From: Bacillota bacterium
GTDB lineage: Bacteria > Bacillota > Clostridia > Acetivibrionales > DSM-1351
Assembly (NCBI GenBank): GCA_023436515.1
Contig: JAEZIV010000414.1
Span: 1-7,093 of the forward strand
DNA length: 7,093 nucleotides
Direction: 5' to 3'
Below, piece by piece: positions 6,444 to 7,093 of this stretch; the first letter of the stretch is position 1; each line of letters begins with the position of its first letter. Below the pieces are notes generated by a model. It was not told the origin of the DNA, did not search any database, and worked only from the letters and a program-made list of their open reading frames with translations. The translations under genes were made by a program, and so were the position numbers.

Positions 6444-7093
6444 ATGAAAAGACGAATTGTGTGCGTACTGCTCACCCTTTGTATGGTATTGTCGCTGGGG
6501 GACATTCCTTTGGGTGCTTCTGCGGCATCGTCTACTTACACCCCCCCAACTGTGGTTGTTGAGGGCGTTGAGGTTTTAGCTGACGGTGAATACTATTTAC
6601 AGATCCTTGGCAAATGGGTTTACCCCGTGGAAACAAACGCAGTTTGGCTCGAGCTTTCCGACAGAAAACCCGATAAGCCATTTACGATAAAACTCGTAAG
6701 CTACAATAAAGATCGCGGCCCGAAGTACTCCATCGCCTATGATGGGGTAGGCATCGGAGTACAGTCAATAAGTGGAAATCAAGCGTCATCATGGTATGCG
6801 CCTAATTGGACTATCAGTGTTTATTCCGACTTCTGCACCATAAGGGATTACACCGATCAGGCGCTGCTGGTTAATGCCAGCGGTGAGAGCAGTGCAAATG
6901 GTACGAAGATAATTGTTTGGACGACAAAAGGTTACACGCCCAAACACGCGGAGGTAACATTTTTCACACCTGAGAACGCACCGGGCGGACCTACAATCCC
7001 TCTACTTTCAACTACGCCTGCCCCATCGGGTAAGCCGACTACCCTTGCCGACGGCTGGTACAGACTTAAAATGGGTGGGGATACCTCAACGAA
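6444..7093 (+). CDS. Secreted protein with ricin-type beta-trefoil lectin-like features, N-terminal part
   Basis: The frame runs off the right edge after 216 codons. ATG 6444 follows AGGAGG (6429-6434) by 9 nt and opens with a signal peptide: MKRR, a hydrophobic core, and cleavage after GASA near residue 27. The mature part shows ADGEYYLQI and later ADGWYRLKMGG, two openings of a repeated unit, and between them LVNASGESSANGTKIIVWTTKGYTPKHAEVTFF split over residues about 134-165. NGTKIIVW and the AEVTF ending resemble the repeat of ricin-B/CBM13 lectins (NGTKVQLW...QKWTF). A Pro/Thr-rich linker (TTPAPSGKPTT) separates the units. It likely binds carbohydrate outside the cell; any catalytic domain would lie beyond the window. 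Codons are richer in G and C than in the other genes (31/60 and 32/60 G+C in two stretches counted), hinting at separate ancestry. A run of seven C (6541-6547) lies just after the signal peptide. Fold assignment is tentative. Confidence 0.7.
   Translation, partial: MKRRIVCVLLTLCMVLSLGDIPLGASAASSTYTPPTVVVEGVEVLADGEYYLQILGKWVYPVETNAVWLELSDRKPDKPFTIKLVSYNKDRGPKYSIAYDGVGIGVQSISGNQASSWYAPNWTISVYSDFCTIRDYTDQALLVNASGESSANGTKIIVWTTKGYTPKHAEVTFFTPENAPGGPTIPLLSTTPAPSGKPTTLADGWYRLKMGGDTST

Noticed and set aside
1..7093. CRISPR array, tRNA/rRNA, toxin-antitoxin or phage-defence genes
   Set aside because: No regular direct repeats, no tRNA-like or rRNA-like stretches, and no small paired genes of those kinds were seen.

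Overview
This window reads as a piece of a low-G+C Gram-positive anaerobe, most likely a plant-fibre-degrading clostridium of the Ruminiclostridium/Acetivibrio kind. The clues are AT-rich sequence, strong AGGAGG-type ribosome binding sites, a secreted SLH-CBM9-feruloyl-esterase protein close to clostridial xylanosome esterases, and a second secreted lectin-like protein. All recognised genes lie on the + strand.

Layout. (a) 1-1546 is a sugar-phosphate pair: the C-terminal end of a glucosamine-6-phosphate deaminase/isomerase-family protein, then after 17 nt a class II fructose-bisphosphate aldolase gene interrupted by one in-frame TAA. (b) 1547-1799 is a leader with a plausible sigma-A promoter and a small hairpin. 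It precedes an 800-residue exported esterase (1800-4202) with S-layer-homology-like, CBM9, helical linker and CE1 catalytic regions. (c) 4258-4300 is a strong intrinsic terminator. Directly after its T-tract is a 19-nt stretch resembling the 5' end of a group IIC intron, a class known to insert after terminators; nothing of the intron body follows. (d) 4440-5549 encodes a cytosolic alkaline-phosphatase-superfamily phosphodiesterase with a full set of metal ligands. (e) 5648-6100 encodes a Bcp/PrxQ peroxiredoxin behind a good sigma-A promoter whose spacer holds an inverted repeat. (f) 6101-6443 has no convincing gene. (g) 6444 to the end is the start of a secreted protein with ricin-type (beta-trefoil) lectin features, richer in G+C than its neighbours.

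The first two genes probably act together on phosphorylated sugars, and the esterase releases feruloyl or acetyl side chains from xylan at the cell surface, so carbohydrate use is the common theme. The phosphodiesterase and peroxiredoxin look like independent housekeeping genes. I found no CRISPR array, defence system, RNA gene or intact mobile element. The points most worth a second look are the nonsense codon in an otherwise intact aldolase, the altered active-site positions in the NagB-like protein, and the possible intron remnant.
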